DNA of 64,000 nucleotides from Pectobacterium betavasculorum (GTDB lineage: Bacteria; Pseudomonadota; Gammaproteobacteria; Enterobacterales; Enterobacteriaceae): positions 310,001-374,000 of the forward strand of contig NZ_JQHM01000002.1 of NCBI RefSeq assembly GCF_000749845.1. Reading direction: 5' to 3'. A model generated the notes under the pieces. It saw only the letters and a list, made by a program, of their open reading frames with translations. It ran no database searches and was not told the origin of the DNA. Both the position numbers and the translations under genes were made by a program. Positions 47,609 to 56,173 of this stretch are shown here, piece after piece (within the stretch, counting starts at the first letter, position 1; each line of letters opens with the position of its first letter).

Positions 47609-47627
47609 GATAATAACAATCATTATC
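47609..47627. promoter_or_regulatory. Fur-box-like palindrome
   Basis: GATAATAACAATCATTATC matches the 19-base Fur consensus GATAATGATAATCATTATC at 17 positions. It lies between the two-component operon start (47433, minus) and the yjcE terminator. Iron control of the regulator, or of an unannotated small transcript, is inferred. Confidence 0.55.
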
Positions 47628-47679
47628 ATTTAGTGACAAGCAGTTTACAATCGCCTGACGGAGTTCTTAGGTTGAGCGC

Positions 47680-47715
47680 ATAAAAAACATCCCCATCGCT
47701 TACGCCATGGGGATG
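47680..47715 (-). terminator. Intrinsic terminator of yjcE
   Basis: CATCCCCAT (47688-47696) pairs with ATGGGGATG (47707-47715). On the minus strand the stem is followed by TTTTTTA. It lies about 60 bp after the yjcE stop. Confidence 0.85.
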
Positions 47716-47776
47716 TAGAGGAAGGAAAGAGAAGAGAAAGAAATCAACGCGGTAGCGGGGAGCGCCTCACTGCGTC

Positions 47777-49423
47777 TTACTCATTTTCGATCAAGAGCGC
47801 TTCCATCAGATCGAGATCGCGCAGCATTTTTTGCAACGTTTCATTGCTGATCTGCTGCGTGGCCCGCAGGTGGTACAGCTCCGCACGTTCAGAATTCAGC
47901 GCAGTCAGACGAAAACGCCGTTCAAGATCTTCAATCAACATGCCGTTTTCAGGATCGTCTTTATTGATTAGCCGTCGACGTAGATTACCAATGACACGTG
48001 CGCTGACTTCTTTCAGCACCTGCTCATCAATGTTTTCCTCTCGATCGGCAGCCAGACGCTCCTCCATTTTGTGCATGCTTTTGATCGCCACCTCCGCCAC
48101 GGCCATCCGCGCCATGCGGATTTCTTTGGCATGCGCCGCTTTGTCCGCCACTACCACACCGCGCAGCAGAAACGGTAGCGCCAGTACGCCACACAGCAGA
48201 GAGAACAAAATGACGCCCGTGGCGATAAACACCAGCTGATAGCGTGACGGAAACGCTGTGCCGTCAGTCAGCAACAGCGGAATAGACAGCACACCCGCCA
48301 GCGTAATCGCCCCTCGGACGCCGGCAAAGGAAGCGATCCACAGTTCACGCGTGGAAAACTCGGCGAATACCATCGGGCGCTTTTTTTGGATGTGCGTGCT
48401 GTATGTTTTCATCATCCACAGCCAGCTAAAACGTAGCAGCAATAAGGCACCATAGATGATCGCAATATCGGTAAACAGCATCCAGGTTTCAACCGTTGGA
48501 TCCAGCTCCGCCTGCGTAACCGAAGTTTCCAGAATGCCCGGCAATTGCAGACCCAGCATGATGAACACCATGCCGTTGAACACAAATTCCAGCATCGACC
48601 ACACGCCGTTGGCACGCATTCTCATCGTCAGTGGCGCGCTACGAATCACACCTGACTGACCAATCGTCATCCCCGCCGCTACCGCAGCCAAAATGCCCGA
48701 CACACCGATGTGTTCTGCAATCAGATACGACGCAAAGGGCAGCAGCAGCAGCAGTACGATCTGCGTTGCGGCATCATCACCGCTCCAGCGGCTGATAACC
48801 CGCAGCGATTTACCAAATATCCAGGTCACGCCAACGCCTGCCAACAGCCCGCCCAGCGCTACCTGAATAAATTCCAGCGTCGCACCGGAAACCGTAAATA
48901 CCATCGTCCCCATCGCAATAGCGACAGCAAACTTCAGCGACACCAGGCCGGACGCATCATTCATCAATGCTTCGCCCTGCAAAATGCCCATTAGCTTTTT
49001 CGGAATGCGATCTTCACCCACGATACCAGACAGTGCAACGGCATCCGTCGGCGACAGCACGGCAGCCAGCGCAAAAGCAGCAATCAGCGGCATTCCCGGC
49101 ACCATCCAGTAGATGAAATAGCCGATGCCAACCACGGTAATCAGCACCAGAACCAGCGCCAGACCGATAATTTCCCGACCGTGCCTCAGGAACTCACGCG
49201 TGGGTGTTTTCCAACCGTCGGCAAACAGCAGCGGAGGAATGAAAAGCACCATAAATAGTTCAGGATTAAAATCAACGTGCAACCCAAACTGGGGCCAGGC
49301 AAGGATAGCACCCAGCGCGATTTGCATTAAAGGCAGAGGAACTTGAAAAGGTAAAATGCGCGTAACCACCCCGGACAGCGAGACAACCAGGGTCAAAATA
49401 AGAATCGTAAAAAATATTTCCAT
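47777..49423 (-). CDS. yjcE: CPA1-type Na+/H+ antiporter
   Basis: 548 residues, matching the about 549 of E. coli YjcE. An N-terminal domain of about 12 helices carries family motifs LFIPPLLFADGWKTPTREF, LSPTDAVALSGIV and GEALMNDASGLVSLKFAVAI; the Asp residues of the last two are the ion-binding ones in CPA1 exchangers. The C-terminal about 120 residues are cytoplasmic and highly charged (EERLAADREENIDEQVL), probably regulatory. In E. coli yjcE sits next to ghxP and near actP. Here the ghxP-yjcE link is kept but actP is 33 kb away. Confidence 0.9.
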   Translation of the reverse strand: MEIFFTILILTLVVSLSGVVTRILPFQVPLPLMQIALGAILAWPQFGLHVDFNPELFMVLFIPPLLFADGWKTPTREFLRHGREIIGLALVLVLITVVGIGYFIYWMVPGMPLIAAFALAAVLSPTDAVALSGIVGEDRIPKKLMGILQGEALMNDASGLVSLKFAVAIAMGTMVFTVSGATLEFIQVALGGLLAGVGVTWIFGKSLRVISRWSGDDAATQIVLLLLLPFASYLIAEHIGVSGILAAVAAGMTIGQSGVIRSAPLTMRMRANGVWSMLEFVFNGMVFIMLGLQLPGILETSVTQAELDPTVETWMLFTDIAIIYGALLLLRFSWLWMMKTYSTHIQKKRPMVFAEFSTRELWIASFAGVRGAITLAGVLSIPLLLTDGTAFPSRYQLVFIATGVILFSLLCGVLALPFLLRGVVVADKAAHAKEIRMARMAVAEVAIKSMHKMEERLAADREENIDEQVLKEVSARVIGNLRRRLINKDDPENGMLIEDLERRFRLTALNSERAELYHLRATQQISNETLQKMLRDLDLMEALLIENE

Positions 49424-49548
49424 GCTTTCCTTAGACGTACTCCTAAATCAAAAAATTCTGCCTGCGAGCGCGTGAACTGCCCTTCCATATTTAACGCATT
49501 TAGTCCGGTATGAAAATGGATTTCTCGGTAAAGAAGAGAGGTTTCATC

Positions 49549-49738
49549 CTAAATAATTCAAGCTGCAAGAAGGCGGCGACACAGCGAATCCCCGGGAGCT
49601 TACATCAGTAAGTGACTGGGGTGAGCGAGGACAAATCGGCTAAGCCGATTTGAACGCCGCTAGCGGCAGCCCTTCAGGGCGAGGCTCAGAGATGAGCCGA
49701 GTATTGCCAACGCACATGCGGTTTGAAGTATGACGGAT
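49549..49738. repeat. Enterobacterial palindromic intergenic repeat
   Basis: A roughly 190-bp intergenic element whose ends AATTCAAGCTGCAAG and GCGGTTTGAAGTATGA are imperfect inverted copies. Internal parts include GAATCCCCGGGAGCTTACAT, AGTAAGTGACTGGGGTGAGC and a stem AAATCGGCT/AGCCGATTT. It resembles the dispersed palindromic repeats (YPAL/ERIC-type) common in Yersinia, Serratia and Pectobacterium; family naming is from memory. Confidence 0.6.
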
Positions 49739-49847
49739 AATTACTTTCTTGATTATCACACAAGTAACATCAACCCAAAGCCAATAAAAGGGCACATAAA
49801 ATCGCATTTGACGCCGGTGATGATGAAGGAGGGAAAACGGGGAATGA

Positions 49848-49877
49848 CAGACCTTCTGGACCGAGCCAGAAGGTCTG
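49848..49877 (-). terminator. Hairpin terminator of ghxP
   Basis: CAGACCTTCTGG (49848-49859) and CCAGAAGGTCTG (49866-49877) form a perfect 12-bp stem with a 6-nt loop, 10 bp after the ghxP stop. The U-run on the minus strand is weak. Confidence 0.65.
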
Positions 49878-49887
49878 TTGGAAGGGA

Positions 49888-51243
49888 TTACAGCGCCCAG
49901 CCGCCAGCGTAGAACACCACCAGTGCGACAGCGATAATCACGGTGCCGATGTTCAGTTTACGCCATTCGCCGGAACAGATGCGTCCTAATACCAACGCAC
50001 CAAAGCCCAGCATGATACCGGTCACGATGTTACAAGTCAGTACGATGAATACGGCACATACCAAACCGGACATCGCATCAACGAAATCATCAAAATTCAG
50101 CTTGGAGACGTTGCCCAACATCAGCAGACCGACGTACATCAGCGCTGGCGCGGTAGCATAGCCAGGGACCAGATACGCTAACGGAGAGACAAACAGCAGC
50201 AGCAGGAACAGCACACCAACTACCGTTGCCGTTAAGCCCGTTTTACCACCGGCTGCCGTACCCGCTGCGGATTCGATGTAGACCGCTGCCGGTGACGTTC
50301 CGACCAAGCTAGAGAAAATGCTGCTCACGGAGTCTGCGGTCAGAGCCTTACCACCGTTGATGATTTGCCCGTCTTTATCCAGCAGATTTGCCTGTCCGGC
50401 TACCGCACGGATCGTACCCGTAGCATCGAACACCGCGGTCATTACCAGTGCCAACACACTTGGCAGAACCAGCGGCTGCAACGCGCCCATGATATCAAGG
50501 CTGAAGATCAGCGATGAACCGTCGGCAGCCGTCAGGCTCGGCAATGCAAAGAAGCCAGCGTATTTTACGTTCGGATCAAAAATCAGTCCCAGAACAGAGA
50601 TCACGACGATAACCAGCAAAATACCGCCCGGTACGCGACGCTTCTCTAAACCGATGGTCGCCGCCAGCCCCAACAGAGACATAATGACGGGGAAAGAGGT
50701 GAAGTCGCCCAGCGCAACTGGCAGACCGTCAATCGGGTTTTTTACCACCAGACCCACACCGTTGGCGGCAATAATCAGCAGGAACAGACCGATACCAATC
50801 CCTGTACCGTGTGCCACACCCAGCGGCAGGTTACGCAAGATCCATGAACGGATGCCCGTGACGGAAATGATGGTAAACAGCACACCCATCAGGAAAATCG
50901 CACCCAGCGCTACGGGAATACTGATTTGCTGTCCCAGCACCAGACTGAACGCGGTGAATGCGGTCAGAGAAATCGCACAGCCAATCGCCATCGGCAGATT
51001 AGCCCACAACCCCATCAGCAGCGATCCCAGTCCGGCAACCAGACAGGTCGCAACGAATACGGCCGCTGGCGGGAAGCCAGCCTTGCCCAGCATACTCGGC
51101 ACCACAATCACCGAGTAAACCATGGCCAGGAACGTCGTCAGGCCTGCTAACACTTCCTGACGCACGTTACTGCCGCGCTGTGTAATTTTGAAAAAAGCAT
51201 CAAGCGAGCCTTGCGAGCCAGCCTGACGGGTGGTGTTTGGCAT
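49888..51243 (-). CDS. ghxP: Guanine/hypoxanthine permease
   Basis: 451 residues of the NCS2/AzgA-like purine permease family, very close to E. coli GhxP (YjcD) as I recall it. Shared motifs include [40 protein letters not shown] and [20 protein letters not shown], the last being part of the substrate site region. About 14 helices. ATG 51243 is chosen because AGGGGA lies eight bases upstream; the extension to 51426 is unlike the family. It imports guanine and hypoxanthine with protons. It fits the guanine deaminase and xanthine dehydrogenase encoded 7-13 kb away. Confidence 0.93.
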   Translation of the reverse strand: MPNTTRQAGSQGSLDAFFKITQRGSNVRQEVLAGLTTFLAMVYSVIVVPSMLGKAGFPPAAVFVATCLVAGLGSLLMGLWANLPMAIGCAISLTAFTAFSLVLGQQISIPVALGAIFLMGVLFTIISVTGIRSWILRNLPLGVAHGTGIGIGLFLLIIAANGVGLVVKNPIDGLPVALGDFTSFPVIMSLLGLAATIGLEKRRVPGGILLVIVVISVLGLIFDPNVKYAGFFALPSLTAADGSSLIFSLDIMGALQPLVLPSVLALVMTAVFDATGTIRAVAGQANLLDKDGQIINGGKALTADSVSSIFSSLVGTSPAAVYIESAAGTAAGGKTGLTATVVGVLFLLLLFVSPLAYLVPGYATAPALMYVGLLMLGNVSKLNFDDFVDAMSGLVCAVFIVLTCNIVTGIMLGFGALVLGRICSGEWRKLNIGTVIIAVALVVFYAGGWAL

Positions 51244-51698
51244 AGTGGTATCCCCTGAAATGTCATTATTATTTAAGATCAATACTGAACGGCTCCCGTG
51301 GCCTTGCTCTGCGAGCGCGCCAACATTACAGACACACGATGAACCGTATAGCCCTGCACGCAAACGATTAGCTCGCTGAATGCAGAACCGGAAAAACGTT
51401 ACTGTCTCAAGACATTGCCGACCCAAAACAGGCTGTACTAAAACAAGCTGGTTAAGACGATGGCAGGCAATGCGAAGCGCACGATTATCCCGCTTCCCTT
51501 GCGCTTATTTCAACTGCTAATCGAGACAATTTACCTATCTCACTTCATCTTTCCGATAAGGAAATGCGCAGCCAGTACAGGTAATCGTCAATCCGATAAC
51601 TCGCTAAAAACGCACCAGTATGAAGAAAAAGCAGAAAGGGTTATTAGACGAAAATCAAAACAGCGGTTTACCCTTCACAAACTGATCGTTCATTTTTT
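51244..51698. other. Intergenic region upstream of ghxP and of the small-ORF unit
   Basis: No gene is supported; a plus-strand frame from 51460 runs into the first small ORF but its upstream part has no ribosome site or recognisable content and lies before the promoter. The ghxP leader here does not show a purine-riboswitch core. Confidence 0.4.
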
Positions 51699-51749
51699 TG
51701 TGATTCACATCACAAAAAAGTTGACCCTCCGTATCAGGGCGAGTATTCT
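51699..51749 (+). promoter_or_regulatory. CRP site and sigma70 promoter of the small-ORF unit
   Basis: TGTGATTCACATCACA (51699-51714) is a perfect CRP site. It is followed by TTGACC (51721-51726), a 17-bp spacer and TATTCT (51744-51749). The predicted start is near 51756, so the CRP site is centred near -49.5, between the usual class II and class I positions. Confidence 0.75.
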
Positions 51750-51804
51750 TAAAAACGTGAACAGCATCACAGAAAACAAATCACCTAACAACGAGGAAAT
51801 GACC

Positions 51805-51876
51805 ATGAAACTGCTGAACAAAATCATCGCTATGTTTGAAAATATCAACATCAACTTTGGTACTTTCAACCAATAA
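51805..51876 (+). CDS. Small protein, 23 aa (first of a pair)
   Basis: Encodes a 23-residue peptide beginning MKLLNKIIAMFENI and ending FGTFNQ. The N-terminal half alternates hydrophobic and charged residues as an amphipathic helix. GAGGA lies seven bases before the ATG. The frame is open upstream, but the promoter places the RNA start near 51756, so the short form is favoured. I do not recognise it. It is followed 27 bp later by a second small ORF and then a terminator, which argues for a real translated unit. Confidence 0.55.
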   Translation: MKLLNKIIAMFENININFGTFNQ

Positions 51877-51903
51877 TTATTTAAGAATCGTGGGGATAAA
51901 AAG

Positions 51904-51990
51904 ATGCGCGTTGTCCGCAAAATCAATCAAATATTAAAAGCGTTGGGCAAAACCTATCGCGGTGTTAACCCCCACGCTATCTTCCGTTAA
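51904..51990 (+). CDS. Small basic protein, 28 aa (second of a pair)
   Basis: A 28-residue cationic peptide, MRVVRKINQILKALGKTYRG then VNPHAIFR, with an amphipathic basic helix in its first half. GGGGA lies seven bases before ATG 51904. It shares a transcript with the 23-aa ORF and ends 26 bp before the terminator stem. No homolog is recognised. Possibilities include a membrane-associated regulator peptide or a leader-type toxin-like peptide; neither is supported beyond composition. Confidence 0.55.
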   Translation: MRVVRKINQILKALGKTYRGVNPHAIFR

Positions 51991-52016
51991 TCGTACTCAG
52001 AGTATGTTAACCACCC

Positions 52017-52050
52017 TAAAATGGCTGCCCTCCGGCGGCCATTTTTGTTT
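52017..52050 (+). terminator. Intrinsic terminator of the small-ORF unit
   Basis: AAAATGGCTGCC and GGCGGCCATTTT form a 12-pair stem (one G-U) with a CTCC loop, followed by TTGTTT. It also lies just after the hpxB stop on the other strand and may serve both. Confidence 0.85.
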
Positions 52051-52067
52051 GTGGTATTCAGTGTGCT

Positions 52068-53027
52068 TTACTGCGCGATATAGGGATGATTCACACGCCA
52101 GTGCTCTGCAATGTCCTGACGACGACAAATCCATACGCGCTCATGCTGCTGGATATAGTCCAGGAAACGCTGTAGGGAACGAAAACGTCCCGGCCTGCCG
52201 AGTAAACGACAATGCATACCGATGGACAGCATTTTTGGTGCAGTCTCCCCTTCGGCATAAAGCACATCAAAGCTGTCTTTCAAATAGCTGAAAAACTGAT
52301 CGCCGCTGTTAAACCCCTGCGGTGAGGCAAAACGCATATCATTGGCGTCAAGGGTATACGGCACAATAAGGTGCGGATGCACATCACCAGTACTTTTTTT
52401 CACTGGCATCCAGAACGGCAAATCATCACCATAGTAGTCGCTGTCGTACCAAAAACTGCCTTGATCGACCACCAACTGACGGGTGTTGGGGCTGTCTCGA
52501 CCAGTATACCAGCCCAATGGCGGCTGACCGAATAGCGCGGTGAGCACATCGATCGCTTTATTCATATGTTCACGTTCTGTTTCAATATCCATATTTTGAT
52601 AATGAATCCAACGCCAGCCGTGGCTCACCACATCATAATTAGCCGACTTAATTGCATGCACAATCTCAGGATTACGTGCCAATGCCATTGCGACGCCAAA
52701 TACCGTCAGCGGCAGACCGCGTCGCAGGAACTCCTGATGAATGCGCCAAAACCCTGCGCGAGAACCATATTCATACAGTGAATCCATTGACATATGGCGG
52801 TCGGGATAACTCGCTGCGCCAATAATATCGGACAAAAACTGTTCGGAGCCCGCATCGCCATGCAAAACGTTATTTTCTGCGCCTTCCTCATAGTTCAGCA
52901 CAAACTGAACCGCAATTCTGGCATTTCCGGGCCAGTTAGCCTGCGGTGGCGTTCCCGCATACCCAATGAGATCGCGTGGATAATCACGGTTAATCGCATC
53001 AATTAATGCGGCAGATTCTTTTATCAT
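52068..53027 (-). CDS. hpxB: Allantoinase, PuuE/HpxB type
   Basis: 319 residues of the polysaccharide-deacetylase-like PuuE family, a metal-independent allantoinase that opens allantoin to allantoate in the cytoplasm. Typical stretches are RDLIGYAGTPPQANWPGNAR at the N-terminus, VSHGWRWIHYQNMDIETERE, LGWYTGRDSPNTRQL and SIGMHCRLLGRPGR. It is unrelated to the amidohydrolase AllB. It is third in the hpxS-hpxA-hpxB operon, 12 bp after hpxA; in Klebsiella pneumoniae the hpxSAB order is identical. Confidence 0.93.
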   Translation of the reverse strand: MIKESAALIDAINRDYPRDLIGYAGTPPQANWPGNARIAVQFVLNYEEGAENNVLHGDAGSEQFLSDIIGAASYPDRHMSMDSLYEYGSRAGFWRIHQEFLRRGLPLTVFGVAMALARNPEIVHAIKSANYDVVSHGWRWIHYQNMDIETEREHMNKAIDVLTALFGQPPLGWYTGRDSPNTRQLVVDQGSFWYDSDYYGDDLPFWMPVKKSTGDVHPHLIVPYTLDANDMRFASPQGFNSGDQFFSYLKDSFDVLYAEGETAPKMLSIGMHCRLLGRPGRFRSLQRFLDYIQQHERVWICRRQDIAEHWRVNHPYIAQ

Positions 53028-53039
53028 CGTCTGATTTCC

Positions 53040-53777
53040 TTAACGCAATGTACTGAAAATGCCGCTTAACGGCTTGGCGGTCGGATAATCCAGATCGCCG
53101 TGCTTACTGGTTGTCAGCCCCAGAGCTGACAAAGACTCAATCAATTTGACAGCCGCGCTGACACCGTCAATGACGGGGATCGCCAGTTCATGGGTCAGAT
53201 CTTGTGCCAGGTCGGCCATTCCGCCACAGCCGAGTACAATGGCTCCGATGCCATCATGATGCAAAGATTGTATACAATATTCGCGCACTTTCTTCTGTGC
53301 GATATCGCCATCTTGCTCTAGCGCGAGCACGGGTAAATCGATGGCATGCAGTGCGGCACAGTGATGCTCAAAGCCATAACGCTGTAATAAATGGCGGGCG
53401 ATAACGACGGTTCGCGGCAGCGTGGTGACAATAGAGAAACGCGTTGCTACCAGTGTCGCCATATGCATGGCCGCTTCCGCAATACCAATTACCGGCTTGC
53501 TGGCAACCTCTCGAGCTGCGAGCAGTCCTGGATCGCCAAAGCAGGCGATGATATGTCCATCAACACCCTGCGCTTTTCCCTGCTTTATCTGTTCCAATAC
53601 GCCAACCGCGGCAATGGCTTCATCAAAGTGCCCTTCAATAGAAGGCACACCCTGAGAAGGCGACACCGCCATAATCTCCGTTCCAGGGGCAGCAACAGCA
53701 CGGGCAGCCATCCCGATCGTTTCCGTCATAGCAAGGCTAGTATTGGGATTAATCACCTGAATCAACAGCGATTTCAT
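53040..53777 (-). CDS. hpxA: Allantoin racemase (Asp/Glu/hydantoin racemase family)
   Basis: 245 residues. Interconverts the allantoin enantiomers so both can be hydrolysed. The two catalytic cysteines of the family appear in IIACFGDPGL (about residue 79) and VLGCGGMADL (about 184). The N-terminus has the family VINPNTSLAMTETI motif. AGGAGA precedes ATG 53777, which overlaps the hpxS stop as ATGA. The coding region contains a perfect ATTGTATACAAT palindrome (53267-53278) that also appears in part at the operon promoter. Confidence 0.9.
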   Translation of the reverse strand: MKSLLIQVINPNTSLAMTETIGMAARAVAAPGTEIMAVSPSQGVPSIEGHFDEAIAAVGVLEQIKQGKAQGVDGHIIACFGDPGLLAAREVASKPVIGIAEAAMHMATLVATRFSIVTTLPRTVVIARHLLQRYGFEHHCAALHAIDLPVLALEQDGDIAQKKVREYCIQSLHHDGIGAIVLGCGGMADLAQDLTHELAIPVIDGVSAAVKLIESLSALGLTTSKHGDLDYPTAKPLSGIFSTLR

Positions 53778-54496
53778 GCGAGCTTCTCCTTAAAATGGCC
53801 GAACAAGCGGCAAAAATCAGGCTCGGTATTTTCATCCCTGTCAAAACGCAGGCTGGCAACAATATCGTCGAAATGCCGAGTCATCGCCTCGGACAGCGCT
53901 GTAGCATTTTTATCACGCAGCAGTGTGAGAAGGTCATGGTGATCGTGACACCGGCACCCTTGCTGCCATGGGGCCCCATAAGCAGCAATGACCAGCGATG
54001 AGCGCAACGTCAGTTGCGAGACAATTCCCGTTAACACTGCGTTGCCAGAAATCGCCTGTAGCTGAATATGGAACACGGCTGACAGACGAATAGCTTCCGC
54101 CCCATTTTTATCAGCATGCGCTTTCTGTTCCGCGATATTCAGCTTATTCAACGCGGCCAAATGAGGCGATCGACAGTGCGAGATCACCTCAGACAGATTG
54201 GCACATTCGATAAAACGGCGCGTCTTAAAAATTTCTCGAGCTTCTTCCACCGAAGGCGTCGCTACCTGTGCACCACGTTTGGGCGTTAGCGTGACCATTT
54301 GCACCACCGCAAGACGCTGCAACACTTTTCTGATCCCCGTTCTGCTCACGTCAAACACATCAGCCAGCGCTTCCTCCGGCAACTTTGTTCCAGGCAACAG
54401 TTGATGTTCAACAATCGCGTTGAGCAGTGCCTGGTAAATAACGTCATCTTTTTGCTGTGAGAATGCCGCGCTTTCAAGTCCGTAGGTGTAGTTCAT
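53774..54496 (-). CDS. hpxS: GntR-family regulator of allantoin genes
   Basis: About 240 residues. The N-terminal winged helix reads LNAIVEHQLLPGTKLPEEAL then ADVFDVSRTGIRKVLQRLAV. The C-terminal all-helical FCD ligand domain contains RRFIECANLSEVISHC and the metal-site histidines in RLSAVFHIQLQAISGN and MTRHFDDIV. I use ATG 54496; a second in-frame ATG lies 7 codons upstream. In Klebsiella HpxS mediates allantoin-dependent control of hpxSAB and divergent hpxC, and the gene layout here matches. Confidence 0.88.
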   Translation of the reverse strand: MNYTYGLESAAFSQQKDDVIYQALLNAIVEHQLLPGTKLPEEALADVFDVSRTGIRKVLQRLAVVQMVTLTPKRGAQVATPSVEEAREIFKTRRFIECANLSEVISHCRSPHLAALNKLNIAEQKAHADKNGAEAIRLSAVFHIQLQAISGNAVLTGIVSQLTLRSSLVIAAYGAPWQQGCRCHDHHDLLTLLRDKNATALSEAMTRHFDDIVASLRFDRDENTEPDFCRLFGHFKEKLA

Positions 54497-54645
54497 CTCA
54501 TTTTCTCGTTGTAACAGCATCCATAAATCGTACACACGATAGATCATTAATGTATACAAAAAAGTGAATTCTGGCCTGATTCATGCAACGTCGTTTTATA
54601 TACAACGTCATTCATTTAACGATCAGAGTAAAGGGAGCAGATTCC
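54497..54645. promoter_or_regulatory. Divergent hpxS / hpxC control region
   Basis: 149 bases between divergent genes. TGTATACA (54552-54559) matches the core of the palindrome inside hpxA and is a plausible HpxS operator; another CGTACACACG-like element is near 54527-54538. Operator function is inferred. Confidence 0.45.
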
Positions 54646-56130
54646 ATGCCAGAAAAAATTAGCGCGGATAATGGTACTGATACGTACAGCCCGAAATTAT
54701 GCAATGCGGATCTGGCCCCGACCCGCGTTCAAACATGGTCCTGGTACAATATTTTTTCATTCTGGATGTCGGATGTGCACAGTATGGGGGGCTATGTTGT
54801 CGCAGCCAGCTTTTTCACACTGGGATTAGCAAGCTGGCAGGTACTCATGTGCCTACTGGTGGGGATCTGTATTGTGCAGATTTGTGCCAATCTGGTTGCT
54901 AAACCGAGCCAGATGGCTGGCGTTCCTTATGCCGTGGTCTGCCGTCAGGCATTCGGCGTATTCGGTGCCAATATCCCCGCCGTGATACGAGGTTTAATCG
55001 CCTTTGCATGGTACGGAATTCAGACCTACCTCGCTGCCCATGCCCTAATGCTGGTCCTACTAAAGTTCTACCCGGATCTCGCGCCGCTAACGCAAACACA
55101 CTGGCTCGGGCTGTCGGCGCTAGGATGGATGTGTTTTGGCATCATGTGGTTTCTGCAAGCCATGGTGTTTTGGCATGGCATGAACGCGATTAAGCGCTTT
55201 ATCGACTTTGCCGGCCCCGCAGTCTATGTGGTCATGACGCTGCTGGCCGTCTGGATTATTTACCAAACCGGATGGGAAAATATTTCTTTTACACTGAGCA
55301 GCAAAACACTGACGACCAGCGAACAGACCTGGCAGATGCTTACCGCGACAGCGCTGGTGGTTTCCTATTTTTCCGGCCCACTATTAAATTTTGGCGACTT
55401 TTCTCGCTATGGCAAGAGTATGCAGGAGATTCGCCGCGGCAATCGTTGGGGACTGCCGTTTAATTTCCTGCTGTTTTCTATCATCACCGTCGTTATTGTT
55501 TCAGGAACCCAGTCACTGTTTGGGCGTATGATTACCGATCCCATTGAAACCGTCACACACATTGGCAGTGGCTTTGCCGTTGCGCTTGGCGTACTGACCA
55601 TGATTATCGCGACTATCGGGATTAATATTGTCGCCAATTTCGTCTCGTCGGCTTTCGATTTCTCCAACTGCTCGCCACAGCGCATCAGTTTCCGCACTGG
55701 GGGTATGATCGCCGCGGTCGGTTCTGTCCTACTTACGCCCTGGAATCTCTTCAATTCACCGGAGCTGATTCATTACACGCTCGATGTACTCGGTGCCTTT
55801 ATCGGCCCACTATTTGGTATTCTGCTTATGGATTTCTACGTTATCAAAGGCGGGAAAATCTATGTGGACGATCTCTTCGATGCGACGCCGAAAGGACGAT
55901 ACTGGTACCGAAACGGGTTCAATCCGAACGCGCTGATGGCATTAATTCCTGCGGTAGCCATCGGTCTGGTCATCAGCTTTACTCCACAGTGGCGCGATGC
56001 AGCCAACTTCAGCTGGTTTATCGGCGCATTCCTGGCGGCGGGCTGCTACCGTTATTTAGCACGCCACGAGCGCGTCGGCGCGGCTAAAAAATCCTTTGCT
56101 ACCCGTGGGATGCTGTTAGAGAAAGAGTAA
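54646..56130 (+). CDS. hpxC: NCS1-family allantoin/purine-related permease
   Basis: 494 residues, about 12 helices, of the nucleobase:cation symporter-1 family. The N-terminal family motif is LAPTRVQTWSWYNIFSFWM; others are GVPYAVVCRQAFGVFGANIP, SGPLLNFGDFSRYG and LMDFYVIKGGKI. AAGGGAG eight bases before ATG 54646 sets the start. Divergent from hpxSAB as in Klebsiella, where the gene is named hpxC. Allantoin as substrate is inferred from the cluster; uracil or another hydantoin is possible. Confidence 0.88.
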   Translation: MPEKISADNGTDTYSPKLCNADLAPTRVQTWSWYNIFSFWMSDVHSMGGYVVAASFFTLGLASWQVLMCLLVGICIVQICANLVAKPSQMAGVPYAVVCRQAFGVFGANIPAVIRGLIAFAWYGIQTYLAAHALMLVLLKFYPDLAPLTQTHWLGLSALGWMCFGIMWFLQAMVFWHGMNAIKRFIDFAGPAVYVVMTLLAVWIIYQTGWENISFTLSSKTLTTSEQTWQMLTATALVVSYFSGPLLNFGDFSRYGKSMQEIRRGNRWGLPFNFLLFSIITVVIVSGTQSLFGRMITDPIETVTHIGSGFAVALGVLTMIIATIGINIVANFVSSAFDFSNCSPQRISFRTGGMIAAVGSVLLTPWNLFNSPELIHYTLDVLGAFIGPLFGILLMDFYVIKGGKIYVDDLFDATPKGRYWYRNGFNPNALMALIPAVAIGLVISFTPQWRDAANFSWFIGAFLAAGCYRYLARHERVGAAKKSFATRGMLLEKE

Positions 56131-56139
56131 GAAACAACG

Positions 56140-56167
56140 GGCGCCGCATAGAGAATCCTGCGGCGCC
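56140..56167. terminator. Shared hairpin between hpxC and lpxP
   Basis: GGCGCCGCA (56140-56148) and TGCGGCGCC (56159-56167) make a 9-bp GC-rich stem between convergent genes, 9 bp after the hpxC stop and 6 bp after that of lpxP. It has no strong U-run on either side. Confidence 0.65.
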
Positions 56168-56173
56168 GCCTTA

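Larger units (their letters stand above)
49424..49887. other. Intergenic region between yjcE and ghxP
   Basis: 464 bases with no gene. It holds the palindromic repeat at 49549-49738 and the ghxP terminator at 49848-49877. The promoter of yjcE must lie in 49424-49548. Confidence 0.6.

Noticed and set aside
51244-51430. Purine riboswitch in the ghxP leader
   Set aside because: I could not find the conserved three-way-junction core or the two loop motifs in the minus-strand leader.
51460-51876. A 138-codon form of the first small ORF
   Set aside because: The extra 115 codons lie across and upstream of the predicted CRP site and promoter, with no ribosome site at 51460; the 23-codon form has a good one.
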